Shown in pieces: positions 23,891 through 36,471 of a DNA stretch of 64,000 bases. The DNA comes from Neckera pumila (Eukaryota > Streptophyta > Bryopsida > Hypnales > Neckeraceae), in contig OZ018408.1 of the NCBI GenBank assembly GCA_963969595.1, positions 1,550,001-1,614,000 of the forward strand, read 5' to 3'. The notes under the pieces were generated by a model that was not told the DNA's origin, ran no database searches, and worked only from the letters and a program-made list of their open reading frames with translations. Numbering within the stretch: the stretch's first letter is position 1; every line of letters begins with the position of its first letter. The position numbers and the translations under genes are program-made.

Positions 23891-26800
23891 ATGGTGTCCA
23901 AAGTGAAGTTATTTAGGTTAGACCAGGACGGCGACGAGCCGCGGAGCATGGGAAAGATCAATTCGAAGGAAGATGAGTCATATGCCGACCTGCTGAGTCA
24001 TCTGGAGAAATCCGGTGCCATCCCCTGGCCGTTTGTCTTCTGGGACGCTGAGGAAGAAGAGTGGATTCTTGTGCAGCTAGAGGGCCTCAATACTTACGAG
24101 GGACATGTGTATGTCGTGAAGAAAGAGTGCGGAGATTCGGCAGGTTGTAAAAGATTTCATTCGGGCGATGAAGGTTGTGGGTTGGACTCCATAGCTGATG
24201 TTCTTGAAGAGGACACGGATCTACCACAAAGCAACATGATTACTAGGGATGGCACTCCTCCAGGTCCCTCTACAAGCTCTAGGGTGGACGGTGGCTCCAA
24301 TGGAGAGGCGACGGAAGGGCTTTAGCCACAACAATGGCTAAAATCATGCATACTTGGAGCCGAGGTGATGGACAAGTATCGAGATTTCGAGCGGAAGACA
24401 AGGAAGGAGCTCTGCAACCGTGACATGGAGAACCACGAGTGGGTTCTTAAGTCATTTGACAAGAACGGAGTTGCTATTGTGAAGGTGTACTGCCTGGAGT
24501 GTGCAAAAGATTGTGGTGGCAGCAGCGGAAAGCACTCCAAGGATGTGATATCGAATTTGTTCAACAATTTCAAAAACAGCCACGTTTACAGCGATTCTCA
24601 CATTCGTCAGTATTGCAGGAAGAAGAACATCCCGTATGAGCTGCAGGCAACATCCGGTAAGGGAAAGTTATCTCCAACGACGACACTTGTAGACCACAAA
24701 GAGCTGGTTCAAGAAGGCATCAAGGTCATTGATTTAGTGAATGAGGCTTGTGCGGCAAAACGACCTCCCTTTGTTGCTATCGGGGATGTAGATGCCCCAG
24801 GATTGAAGAGCTACTTGTTCAAAGCTCGATGCACGTACTACAACAAGTGTTTCATGCTTTGCCCCGCAAAGAAGCAACTGGATTCCAATCTCAAAAATCA
24901 TGCTGCATCAATTAGGCATTTGGAGAGAGTAGAGGCTATAGACTCAAACAAACCTGGTGGAAATGCTTTATCTTCAGGCAGAAAAAGGAGGCCCAATTGT
25001 TTATCCGGAATGAGTGGCAGCTCCAACCAGAAGGATCTGCTCTGGTTTATGAAGGCCAGAGCAGGAGACACTCAGGTAGGTGACTGGAACTCGTGTGATA
25101 GGGGGGAATTGCAAAGTTTAATGTGTTGGGGATTTAGGGCCAATACCACTGTTTACGGTGGGAAATCTTACAAGGTCAACGCAATAGTACATGACCCTTA
25201 TCCTAGAGTGAATTGGTATCCTGAACCACATGTTTATGCTGCCTTCACTATGGATGGTCTTCCGGTCACCGTCAATGGCTGCTTCAGACATCGAGATTGC
25301 ATTCAATTCTCTACATCTGGTAAAGGTTTTGTTGATTTCAGTTGTCTTCCTTGTACGCGTATACCACTAGAAACAGACTTCCGCTTACGGGTGGTTAGGG
25401 AAGACCGGTCAATTCAAAAAAGGGGTACTCGTGACACTGGCTCAGGTAGATGTTTAGGGTACTTGTCTTTGAATGAGGTTGTGAGTCAAAGCCTCTTAAT
25501 GAATGCGCAGTTTAGACATCAACATATGATGCACTGGCATGCTAAATCTAAGATAGCACAATTAAAGATGACCAAGCCGACAATTAAGGAAGCTGCAAAG
25601 GCTGCTGACGGAACAAGAAATTTGCTAAAATTTCTTGGCAACATCATAGCTGCTCACAGAATTGGTGCCTTAGGGGGAAAACCGGCCCTTTGGAGTTTCA
25701 TGAAGGACATAGCCTCAAATCTAAATAGGAAGAAATCAGGACATAGATTCAAAATCAATACTAAGTGCTTCACCCAAGCTATGAAGATGTATGGTGGAAA
25801 AAGAATGGTTGATTTGTTTTCACTGAATTATGGAGGCCTAGAAATGTCCACGGTGGTCAGGGAAATTAGAAAAGGGATCCGATTTGTTCCAGGTGAGCAT
25901 GCCGAGATCTTCCGTGCGGTGGCTAATATTTACAAGCAAGCAAAAGCTGTGCACAATATTGTAGGTTCTGTCCTTGTGACTTCAGTTGAAGATGAAACTA
26001 AAGTCAAATCTAGAGTAGCCTATGAACATAAATGGGATACATTGGTCGGTTTTTGTGGTGTGACCAAGAACCATATGTGCGTCACTGATTTCAAACCTAT
26101 CGTTGGAGTTGGGGATGTTGGTTACCAAAAAATTCTCGAATCTTTCCGTACTAACAAAGTGGGAGGTTTTACCAGGGTAATCATTGTTAATCCTCTACAC
26201 CGCCGTTTGCCTCGGCTAGTCTTGGTGGTTTGCTGTACTTGTAACTATTTTGACTTTGCTTGGGTTAGAAAACAATGGGCTGTGATAGAGAAGTTGTGGG
26301 AGAAGGAATGCAAGGAGTCCGTAGGACCAATAATCAGGCACACAAGTGATGGTGATAGCAAGCGTCGCCAATTGATGCTTGAAGATTACAAGTGCAAAGA
26401 AGGTTCCTGGTTTGTTGTAGACTGGCCAGGGTGGCTCCTCATAGCGCGCATTGCAGAAGGTAACATTGTCTCTGATTTACATGACCAAGACTATATACAT
26501 AATGGTAAGAAGCTTGTGAATCCTTTAGACTCTGTAGCAAGGACTTTAATGCTCAGTGGTGACTACTATTAACCATGTGTCAATGGTGTATGGGAAATTC
26601 TCGTATGACGAATATGGACTTCTGCAAGCTGATGTTGATTGACAGGATCGGCAGAATTGGACCTCCGTGCAGTGTCTCTGCCAACAGAAGACAAGGGCAT
26701 GTCTAGCTACCATGCAAACGTTAGAGGAAGGGTGTTGTGAACGAACTTTGGGGACTAAAATGTATTTACAAGTATGCGCTAACTACATTGACTTCTTCCT

Positions 26801-28360
26801 GTCCCCTACATTAGATCTTCATTCTTGCCTTGTGTTAGCGTCGAAGGTGTCTTTTTTCTTTAGGTTGTGGAGGCTTTGGTTCACGCATGGCGATAACAAA
26901 GAGAACTTTACGCTTGCATTGAACTTTTTAGTCACCAATGTTTGATTGACATCCAGATTTCTTGTCATTTCCTTGTGTTGTTGATTTGCCATTTCAGAGA
27001 CATTTACCCACACCTACATGTCTCCCTTCATTTGACAGGCAGTGATTTGTGTGAAATATTTTTCTCCAAAATTGGGGAGATGCAAGGTCTAGAGCGGAGC
27101 TATGATCTCCACGAAGTTGTTAACACAGCTAATACAATAAATAGAATGAGTGAAATTGAGTATAGCCAGACTAGGCTGAAATTCAACAAAGTCCACAATA
27201 AGATGACCAATATTTGGAAAAAACTTCACCCTCTATCAGATGGTGAAACTCCTGTAACTTGGCGGACTATTCCTTGATATGTTTACCAAAGCTTGTGATT
27301 TCTGCACTAGAAGAGGGTCTGTCAGAGGCGCAAAGACTTTTAAGAAGCCTGAACATGGCTCCCTCAACCTAAGCTCGCCCAGCTATGAAGAAATGGTTCT
27401 ACAAACCATGGCTTGTAGAGAAAGACGACCCCAAGCACTTGGCGTTTGTTCCTTTGACAAAACCAGTTCGAGGAGAAGATGGGGATGCCGAGGTACTCCA
27501 AGAATCAATTCTCCAAGGTGAATCATCTCCAGAAGTTGAAACTCAACCGCAAACAAACCTAGAAGATGACATCAAGAATGATGGACTAGATGATCTTAGT
27601 GTACTAGAAGAAGAGGCCAGAGACGCTGTGACTGCAGTCATGAACGACAAAGAAGTCTAGGTCAGCACTCGAAAAGAACCTCTATGGTAGTGCCATACTT
27701 AGAGCACAGTGGCCATTGCATATTTAAATCCACATTGGTTACCCAATTGAATGGCAACCCTTTTTTGTCAAGAGATCGCCTGGTGAGAGTCCGTCATTCC
27801 ATCTACTATAACAACAGTGATGATGTGTTGAATGCATCATCGTCTTCCACTTCATGTCTACTAGGTGTTGGTTTGGATTGTGGAGTTTTTTTTTTGCAGA
27901 GAAGCAGCACAGCCGTATCTTCTACAGTGAAATCCGCTGTGCAGAGAAGCCAGAGGGTGCAAACAAAAAAAACAGGCAAGAAGGGCCAGCCATGTCGAAT
28001 TCTAAATGGTGTTGATGAAGGGAGTTGGTGGATTGGGAGGGTCCAGAAAATACGTAGACATTTTGGGAATAAGTGGGGATCCTACAGACCACTAGTGGAC
28101 CTCCTTGATAGGCCTGGAAGTATTCAAAGGAAAGGTATTTCTTCTCCTTCAGTCATGGTTTTACTAACTTGGTACTCTAAACAACCCGGACATTACAAAT
28201 TTAAGTACGATGTTTCTGATTGGAAATGGGTCGATTTGGATGCTGTAATTTCCACAGTCTGCCTGTCCTTCAACTCCTCCACAAAATTGTATTCTATTGT
28301 TGAGGACGATGTGAAATGCTTCAATGATTTTGTTTCTGCAAAATCCTCTTCTACATGAAC
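23891..28360 (+). pseudogene. large transposase-like gene, decayed
   Basis: An ATG at 23891 opens MVSKVKLFRLDQDGDEPRSM with a PB1-like acidic region (WPFVFWDAEEEEWILVQL). An in-frame TAG at 24323-24325 interrupts it, and the same frame continues for over 700 codons to about 26560. This part has possible zinc ligands (CLECAKDC, CRKKN), NPLHRRLPRLVLVVCCTCN and SDGDSKRRQLM, the likely catalytic core of a transposase-like family. Downstream frames keep reading matching protein after a shift near 26560, a TGA at 26640-26642, shifts near 26945 and 27275 and a TAA at 27370-27372. The tail (27684-28358) reads DEGSWWIGRVQKIRRHFGNK, a possible chromatin-reader-like end. The superfamily is uncertain. 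Splicing could remove some lesions but not all. Confidence 0.6.
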
Positions 28361-28838
28361 TTGTCAAGTCCGTTGGGTTTGGGAGATCAACCATGGGGGC
28401 GCAGGGATCCTGCTGTCATAGGATGCGCCAGTAAAGTCCCAATCTGCAATCAATGGGATTAGCCATCTGAGGATATTAGGGCACTCAGCGCATCATCATC
28501 ATTGTACGTGGAGAGGATGCTGCCAATTCCACCCTCCTTTGTCCAATCAATTGCTTCATTATTAAGGTATGATTAGAAAAAATGGATCCCATTTGGGCAA
28601 ATGATTTCTTATTCGTCATCCCCATCATTGCTTGTTGGTTGCTTTGTTTAGAGAGGAGTTTTATAAAGCCGGTTGTTGTTGCTAAGTTTTGTGGGTTTTG
28701 TCAAATTCTCGTTGTTTGTTCTTCTGCTGCGCTTTGTCTATGGTGGAGAGCTGCAATCATTGTGTCCTCGCTGCGCGCTCTTGTGATTGCTGGAATTTTG
28801 CGTGCATCCTCCTTCTCATGGATTTGTTCTGTAACTGC

Positions 28839-29225
28839 ATGGTGGCGGCGTTGGTGTCGCACCTGGACTACACCCCAGCGGAGAAGTGGGTGCCCAAAGT
28901 TCCTCAGCTGCTTCTGACGGAGGTGATCAAGGCTGTCAACGATGCCCCCCTCGTCTCCAAGGCCGCTAAAGTTTTGATCGGGTCGCTGGAGTACCAGTAT
29001 CTGCGCCTGGCCCGGAAGGATGTTGCGGCTATGGAGGGTGTGCATTGAGTGCTGCCTCGGGTGATGGTGGAGGTTCTCCTCGACCGTTACCTGAAGATGT
29101 TTGTCGATGGTGGTCGCGTCCCAAGAACACTCAACGGGGAGCATTTCCCGGCTGTCGCTGGCGAGGATGATTCAAATCGCGAAGACCCCTCTTCTCCATG
29201 CAATATGGAGATGAAGAGTGCGTGA
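28839..29225 (+). CDS. unknown small protein, one internal TGA
   Basis: From ATG 28839 the frame reads MVAALVSHLDYTPAEKWVPK and LLLTEVIKAVNDAPLVSKAA to a TGA at 29046-29048. The same frame then continues for 58 codons (VLPRVMVEVLLDRYLKMFVD and onward) to TGA at 29223-29225. GC content is clearly higher than the surroundings. It is intronless. I recognise no family. Either the short 69-residue product is real, or the internal stop is a CGA-to-TGA mutation in a 128-residue gene. Its GC-rich, island-like composition resembles that of presenilin and suggests a host gene. Confidence 0.4.
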
Positions 29226-29544
29226 GGATTGTCAGGTGCGTCCTAGAAAACCGAAAAATCGCCTTTGTTGTTGTTGTTGCGCAATTAAAGCAGCTTTACG
29301 ATTTTGAAATCCTTAGAACCGCCTGATTTGTTGGCGAGATTCAGTGATTGATGGGTGCCTCCTGATTTTTGTCAGAATTCTCTTCCTAATTTCAACACTG
29401 CACCACCGTTTTAACTCTCTTCTGTGGTTGTGACTGAAATTAGGCTGGGAGCAGAAGGTGTCTGGCACAAAATCTGCAAGTATGTGTAGCTAGAAACCCT
29501 ACATTGTCATTTCATTTCTGCTTTAGGATTATGCAGAGGTGCAA

Positions 29545-29740
29545 TTTTTTCACTCCCTTTTTTATTTTGGCATTCAAATAGGAATCTGAATGCAATTTTG
29601 GCCTTGAACTCCAGTTTTTTCACTCCCTTTTTTATTTTAGCATTCAGATAGGAGTCTGAATGCGATTTTTGGCTGTAACTCCATTGTTTTCACTCATTTT
29701 TTTATTTTGGCATTCAGCTAGGAATCTGAATGTGAATGTC
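29545..29740. repeat. 70-bp tandem repeat, about 2.8 units
   Basis: CACTCCC/CACTCAT followed by TTTTTTATTTT occurs at 29551, 29621 and 29691, a 70-bp period. The units share a GAATCTGAATG block. It lies in the likely 3' region of the ORF at 28839-29225. Confidence 0.8.
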
Positions 29741-30129
29741 TTCATATTTTCAGTGTGTAGGGTGCTGGAGAGATTATTGCAAATTCTGCCAACAGCATTC
29801 CAGTTTGTCGTTGCAAGAGGGCTGTTAGTTTTGGGAGTTCGTCATTTTTGGGGGTAGAATTGGTATTCTAGAAATTGTAACAGTTGAGGCTGTAATTCAG
29901 GGCGGCGATTGAGGGTAGGAATTTTTTGCAGAGACATGTCTTGAAGTTTTGACTCTCCAAATCTGTAGCTTGTAAATGGCATGTGTTCATGAACTGCAGG
30001 GAGTGATTTTTTGGCAACATGCTTGTGTTCCTAAATACAACTTTAACCTCTCAATCTTTTTCACATTCTCCGGTTTTTGCACTCTTCTGTAGTTTTGGAC
30101 TTCTTGATATGCTTCTGTATTAGTATTGA

Positions 30130-30450
30130 CTTGTAGTAGTGCTTGTGTGTTATTATGGAAGTGTAGTAATGCTTGTGTGCTATATATTGGTATGCTTCAT
30201 CACTTCTATTCCAGTTCTACACTTCTTGTATATTATCTGAATAGCTTGTATTTGAATAGCTTGCATATTATTTAAATAGTTTTGTTGTTCTTGTATGCTA
30301 ATTCAATAGCTTGTGTGTTACTTGAATTGGTTGTATGTTAATTCAACTTCTGTGTTAATTGAATTGACTGTATGTTATTTGTATTAGTGTATGTCATTTG
30401 TGTTAATTGTATGTTATTGGAATAGCTTGTATGTAATCTGAATTGGTATT
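30130..30450. repeat. degenerate short-period repeat (CTTGTATGTTA type)
   Basis: Variants of GCTTGTATGTTATTTGAAT recur about every 20-25 bp. This is simple, imperfect minisatellite sequence with no coding potential. Confidence 0.6.
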
Positions 30451-30504
30451 TTTTTGGACCTACTACAAATATTATTCAGGTCTTGGAATGGAACCCTGGA
30501 ATGT

Positions 30505-30664
30505 GACCCTAAAATCGCAAACACCCTAAACCCAACCCTATACCCTGAAACCTACTCTATACTTTGAACCCTACCCTATACCATGAACCCTATTTTATAC
30601 CATGTATCCTATACCTTGAACCCTACCCTGAACCCTGAACCGTATCCTATACCTTGAACCCTAC
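30505..30664. repeat. degenerate telomere-like repeat, left part
   Basis: CCCTAAACCC, CCCTATACCCTGAACCCTA and similar variants follow one another without other sequence. The array resumes at 31944-31975, on the far side of the inserted CACTA element. It looks like a decayed interstitial version of the plant telomere unit CCCTAAA. Confidence 0.65.
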
Positions 30665-31943
30665 CACTATAAGAATATCATCATTTTATGACTACGTAAA
30701 TGACTGCGTTTTCAATCATTTAGAACATCTATGACTATGTCCATTTTTTAGGAGCCCCAGTCATTGTGGATGAGTCTTTTATGACAATGACTGGGGGTTT
30801 TATATCACCAACTGAATTTGTAGATGGATGTTCATTCATGAAGTTTAGGGACAAAAATTTTTAGAAAAGTCGGGCAGTTGCCCATTTTTTGAAAAATTTG
30901 GTTGACCATTGCTGACGTGGATCTTTGCGTGAGTCATTCTATAGTCATCTTGTAGTTGTGAGAGAGTTGTGTTGACCAATGCAAGGGTGATACGTGTTTA
31001 ATCATTCTTTAGTTATCGTTGTAGTTTTATCTTCAATGCACGAATGACGCTTTGACACGTGTCCAATCATTTGTAGGATGTGCTTTTAAGATTGTCTAGT
31101 CATTTTTAAGTGACGCTCGCGGTTGTTTCTGAATATAGACAGGGACTAGTCATTTTACAGTCACATATGAATACATTCAAAGTTTCACAACAATATACCA
31201 AATACAATATATCAAATACAATATACCATATACAATACATCATACAATATACACCATATTTGGCTTATGTCTTGCATGACTTCCAAATCCACTTAGTGGG
31301 TATGTATGAAGAGATGAAATGACAAGCCTTTTATAGAAGTGGGGTAGTAGTAGGCAAGACAAACAATGTGGGATATGTAAAATGCAAGAGTTGTGTTACA
31401 AATAATATTTCAGACTTCATTGAGGTAGTGTAGATTAATATTTTCCAATAAACTTTGAACTAATAAAAGTTATAAAATCAATTTCACTTTCATCTTCAAA
31501 AATCCATTTTACATTTTGAGCCTCAAATCAAAAGTTATAGACAAATTTACTAAATGGATTGAAAATGATTGCCTAAGTACTGTAGTTCACACTTGGGCTC
31601 TGCAGTCATTTCTGAGTAATGTTGTAGTTGTTCACGGAAATACAAGTAGTCATTACACAGTCGAAGCGCAACTGATCTATGACTAAGACAGTGGACCATA
31701 GGGCTTCAGAGGTCCACGTCACACCTTTGAATGAATTCCTTATTGAAAATCACCGGATGAAAGGAGTATTTGATCACAGCCGCCACGGTCTTCATCCATA
31801 TGACTACAATATGACTACAGAATGACTAGTCCTCTGCCCCATCACATTGCATGTGCAATTACAGAGTTGCAGTCGTACTATAGTCATTTAGGACACCTAG
31901 TCATAGCTAAGTCGGTTGTGGCGGACACGTTTTTCTTGTAGTG
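30665..31943. mobile_element. non-autonomous CACTA (En/Spm) element
   Basis: The left end is CACTATAAGAATATC and the right end, reverse-complemented, is CACTACAAGAAAAACG. The target duplication TAC is present at 30662-30664 and 31944-31946. The 1,279-bp interior has no transposase. Near both ends ATGACT/AGTCAT motifs recur many times, as expected for subterminal binding sites of a CACTA transposase. It split a telomere-like array. Confidence 0.9.
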
Positions 31944-31946
31944 TAC

Positions 31947-31975
31947 CCTATACCCTTAACCATACCCTAAACCCT
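31947..31975. repeat. degenerate telomere-like repeat, right part
   Basis: CCTATACCCTTAACCATACCCTAAACCCTA-type sequence directly continues the array at 30505-30664 on the other side of the CACTA insertion. Bases 31976-32639 beyond it are AT-rich with no gene. Confidence 0.6.
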
Positions 31976-32639
31976 AAGAGTAAGACAAGTATTGTTGCTT
32001 TGAATTTTTTCCAAAAAAATAGGGTACTATAAATTGGGTCGAGTTTTTATTTTAATGAAATATAGGGTATAGTATAATGGCAAAATTGCCCTTTTTTTTA
32101 AATGATAGGGCCTATTTAATATGCAAATTTAGAAATAATACCCCCCTTTATAATAGGTGGTTATTGCAAGTGAATACAAAAAAACATAGTAAGTGCCACC
32201 CCCGAGATATCAATTAAATATAAAATCTAAACAATCAATACTGGAATGAGGGAGCACCTCCTAATTTGTAATGCAAACTTCTTACATTGGAAAACACAAA
32301 TTTCTCAAGAACATCTTCAATACAAAGATAAGACTATAAGACAAGGGTACCAAATTTACATGCAATATTAATGTGGGATTCATAGTGAATATTCACTCAA
32401 ATACAGATTTCACAATATATTTGTCTTAAAGATAAACTACTCATACAACAGAAAATCAATTCTAGTACTCATACTAAAGATGCACTTTGAAGCATCTGAG
32501 TTTGTCTGTTCTCCAAATTATGATCCACTTGAAAATAAGTCAACTACAATCATCAACTCACATAACACCAAAATAGAGAGGCACAATGTCCAAGATTCAA
32601 CTCTCTCTATTAAGACTAAAATCCAATTCTGCATGTCAT

Positions 32640-33365
32640 CAAATTATCTTTGACTTGAAGGTAACTGAACTAGCAATAGCATTTGACACAATATCAACGT
32701 ATAAAGACAAAGAATCTTAATATATATACTGTGTATTATAAAAAAATATTTGATTATGTGTACTGGCTAAATGAATTTTGACATGATGGTAACTAAATTC
32801 AAAAAATTCAGCAAGCATGACATTCTACTAGAAACGGTAGTAGGAAGTCACAATATCTTAGAAATATGATGCCCTATTTTTTTGACAAAGTATGCGATTT
32901 TGTTAGTCTTCAGCTAAACTATCTTCGAGTCAGAGATAAATGAACTAGGGATATAGACTGACATATTATCGACATAGAAAGACAAAATGTCATAGAAAAC
33001 ATGCCCTGAAACTTGACTAAGTATTAGAGGTTTTTTGTGAGCAAAATTATCTTTGAGTCAAAAATAAAGTAACTAGCAATATAAATTGACATGCTATTCA
33101 AATAGAAAGCCACATTCTCCTAGAAAACATGCCCCAAATTCTGACTAAGTATTTGATTTTGTTTGTGAGCAAATTTATCTTTGAGTTGAAGATAAATGAA
33201 CTAGAGATATAAACCAATATGACATCCACATATAGAAGTATAGTAGCCAGCAGTGCATAAGATTAACTCTGAGAGTTCCGATTGTTTGCAAGTATAAGAT
33301 ATCTATAATAAGTCTGTCAGTGATACAATATTATCTTCGAGATGAAGATAACTCTTGAATAGAAA
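32640..33365. repeat. about 130-bp degenerate tandem repeat, five to six units
   Basis: A (T)TATCTT(T/C)GA(G/C)T anchor recurs near 32645, 32917, 33043, 33173 and 33315. Spacing is 126-142 bp or a multiple, with a weaker unit near 32770. Units also share GACATATTATC-like and AAAACATGCCC blocks. There is no ORF. It is a decayed satellite or internally repetitive transposon. Confidence 0.6.
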
Positions 33366-34489
33366 GGAACATTATGCATTTTGAGATCTTGATATATATG
33401 CCGGAATTTTTGGAATTACTGGAATTTTTGGAACAATGGCATTCCAGTACAATAGTGCAAACAACAATACTTGCATTTGCAACATAAAATCGCTAAACTT
33501 CTATGTTTTAATAAGTGATGTACAAAATGATAAACACAAATCCATTGGTATTATTACAAAGGAATAGACAAGCAACAAACATTTGCTACGCAAACGGGTT
33601 AAGCACAAGAGAATTTAGTAGCAATTTACCTAAATGAACAGTGCCAATTCTATAGGCAAGTCATCATGGTCTCCAATAACTCGCACACAATGAAATAAAA
33701 ATTTAAGGGGAATAATACGGCGGAGCATGTTTGGGAGAGATGAAGGATAGGCACGAAGCCTCAACTCTATATAAGTCTTCACAGTCTCTAACAAAAAGCA
33801 AACAACAAAACACAAAGGAAAAGAACACGGCAAAGGGTATTTGGTAGAGGTGAAGGATAGGCGAGCGAATGGAAAATCCAAAGTGGCGTGTCTGTGCTAC
33901 AAAGACAAACTTGCGACGTGAGGTTCCCTTTGACAAAGGAGGAATCTTTTGTCAGAGAAGGGGCGGGAAAGAATTAGGGCGGAAAGTGAAGAATTTAAAA
34001 TCCATAGAGTAAATAGTCCATGCGTGCCTTTTTTATCCCTTTCTCTGGCAGCACTATAATAGTCTCTCAGATTTCGGGGGAACTTTTCCTGATGCGGGGG
34101 CCCAAAAGTTGTGCCTCCACAAATTGTTCTCCAATAATAGCCATCCTTTGTTGTCATTTGCTTGCCAATGATGACCTCCGTTGACTCAGTGCTTCACAGA
34201 TGCATCAATGACTAATTTCCTACCCAATGTCCATGATTCTATGCGTCATTTTCAGAGATTCTTGCTCTTTCCTTGTCGCCGAATTTGAGCGTTTGGAGTT
34301 TGAAGGTTTTTAGGATTTGGGGATTGAGGGATCTTAGAGTCTAAGGTTTAGGTTTTAGGTTTGCGGTATAGATATTTTAAGATCAACAAATTCAAAATAT
34401 TTTATAAAATTAGATTTAAAAAGTCAAGGGCTATAGATTGGGTGGCAACAATTTCTATATATATGACCTCACGTATATTAAAAATGGAT
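33366..34489. other. unassigned stretch
   Basis: Minus-strand ORFs of 77-86 codons overlap between 33630 and 34157 but have no recognisable domain. Otherwise it is AT-rich, with a short GGTTTAGGTTTTAGG run near 34345. Confidence 0.4.
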
Positions 34490-35632
34490 AAGTGCTCTTA
34501 TGTCATAATTTTAAAAAGCTTGCAAAATAATTGTTAGATGTAAACTTGGAACTTTAAAACACAAAATGACCATAATACATTTGTATCTTTTTTTGAAATT
34601 TGTTTGTGAAACGATCTTAAGAAAATTTAGAATTTGCAAATACCCTAAACATTTATAATTCATGCTCTTACGTCATAATTTAAAAAAAACTTGCGACATA
34701 ATTGTTAGACGTATTAAGCTTGGAACTTTAAAACACATTATGACCATAATACCTTTGTGTCTTTTCTTAAACTTGTTTATGAAACAAACTCAAAAAAAAT
34801 TTTGAAGTTGCAAACATCCTAAACATTTACAATCCATAAGCGCATCAATGTGGCCCTATTTTTTGTTAAATTTTCTACAACAAAAAAACCCCTTAAATAA
34901 GCCCCGTCTTATGCTTCAAGGACCCTCTCCCCAAAACTCATAGAATTTGGTTGTGATAGGTGTCCAAAAAATTATGTAGAAGTTGCAAATATCCAAAACA
35001 TGGGGAATTCATGAGCGCAATAAATCTGTGCTTTAATTTCCTTAGTTTGCTATGTGAATCCAATTTTTTTGAATAAACCGCGTCATGTGCTTTAAGACCC
35101 CCCACCTCTAAAGTCATGGAATTTGGTTGTCGTAGGTGTCTAAAAAAATATACATGTAGAAGTTGCAAATATCTGAAACATTTGGAATTCATGAACGCAA
35201 TAAATTTGTCCTTTAATTTCCCTACTTTGCCACGTGAATCCAAAAAAATTCGATAAGCCATGTCCAGTGCTTTAAGGACTGAACTCCACTCCAAACTCAT
35301 AGAGTTTGGTTGTGATAGGTGTCCAAAAATATATGCAGAAGTTGCAAATATCCAAAACATTTGGAATTCAGGAGCGCAATAAATTTGGGCTTTAATTTTC
35401 CTTAGTTTGCTACATGAATCCAAAAAAATTGAACAAGTTGTGTCTTGTACTTTAAGGACCCCGCACCCCCAAATTCATGGAATTTGGTTGTGATAGGTGT
35501 CCAAAAGAATATGTAAAAGTTGGAAATATCCTAAACATTTGGAATTCAGAGCACAATAAATTTGTGCTTTAATTTCTTTAATTTGCTACATGAATCCAAA
35601 AAAATTTGAATATGTCATGTTCTATATTTTAA
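34490..35632. repeat. about 178-bp satellite, left block
   Basis: An ATTTGGTTGTGATAGG anchor (or a close variant) recurs at 34598, 34770, 34945, 35121, 35304 and 35482, spacings of 172-183 bp. Monomers also share TGAATCCAAAAAAATT and TTTAAGGACCC blocks. The period is in the range of plant centromeric satellites. That role is only a possibility. Several ORFs across it are by-products of the repeat. Confidence 0.8.
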
Positions 35633-35924
35633 TCCCTAAGGTTCCACTTTCCGATGAAAAAAAACTATTTTGACACATGTAACTGTAGGATCTTGTAGTA
35701 TGCTGATTTGAAAGCATAAAGGTAAACATTTCAAAAATTTCCACCTCGTGGATTGCAAGATATAAGCATTCAAATTTATTGAAATCATTTTTTTGGCCAT
35801 GCAAAAAGCAAGGCAGCTGCACTTTATAAGCTTATTTTTTGATGAAAACATGTCCAAAATGATGGTGCTTCTTTGAATTCTTTTTCCTAGACGTTTTTTT
35901 AGCCTTCATTACTTACTTCCTTTC

Positions 35925-36050
35925 ACGTAAACCTGAAAGAGTTATCATGGACAAGCCACATGTAGGAAAACTCGCACGTGTGGTTCTGACCGAGGGGGAG
36001 AAATGCACCCTATTGGTATTTGTTAACCGTCTTATTACTAAATCCCACAA
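35925..36050 (+). other. possible organellar group II intron fragment
   Basis: The sequence ACTCGCACGTGTGGTTCTGA followed by GAGGGGGAG resembles the (G)CACGTACGGTTC...GGGGG segment conserved in organellar group II introns. One frame reads KPHVGKLARVVLTEGEKC and FVNRLITKSH. It is absent from the matching position of copy C, so it arrived by insertion into copy D. Origin from plastid or mitochondrial DNA is an inference from this short motif. Confidence 0.35.
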
Positions 36051-36471
36051 GTTGGCTATATGCTTGAAAATTTTCACTTCATTTGGAATTATAAATCATA
36101 CAGGAAAAAAATAGTAAGTAGATAGTAGAAGAGAATAATTCAAAATACTAAATTGTCAAGAATTTAATTGTAGAATTGAAAAATGCCAATCTCAATGGTC
36201 GCAATGTTGTAATAAACAATCTACATCCTATGATTATATTTTTTTTCAAAATATTGATAATTGAATTACTAAGATAAAAGACTTCAAAGTTTATTTTAGA
36301 GTAGAATATCCATAATTGCCCGCAAACTAAAAATCCTCATAACTTTTGACTCATTGATTAAAATGGAGTGATTCAAAGCTTTTAACTCTAAAAAATCAAT
36401 TTCAAATTTTTGTTTCCAAAAACAAAGATTTTCTTTTATCTGCCCGGATTGTCTAGTTACAAAATAAAGTA

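Noticed and set aside
28582..28917. 111-codon hydrophobic ORF
   Set aside because: It overlaps in another frame the more gene-like ORF at 28839-29225 and has no family resemblance.
34938..35423. 161-codon minus-strand ORF
   Set aside because: It runs across several satellite monomers and its sequence repeats with the satellite period.
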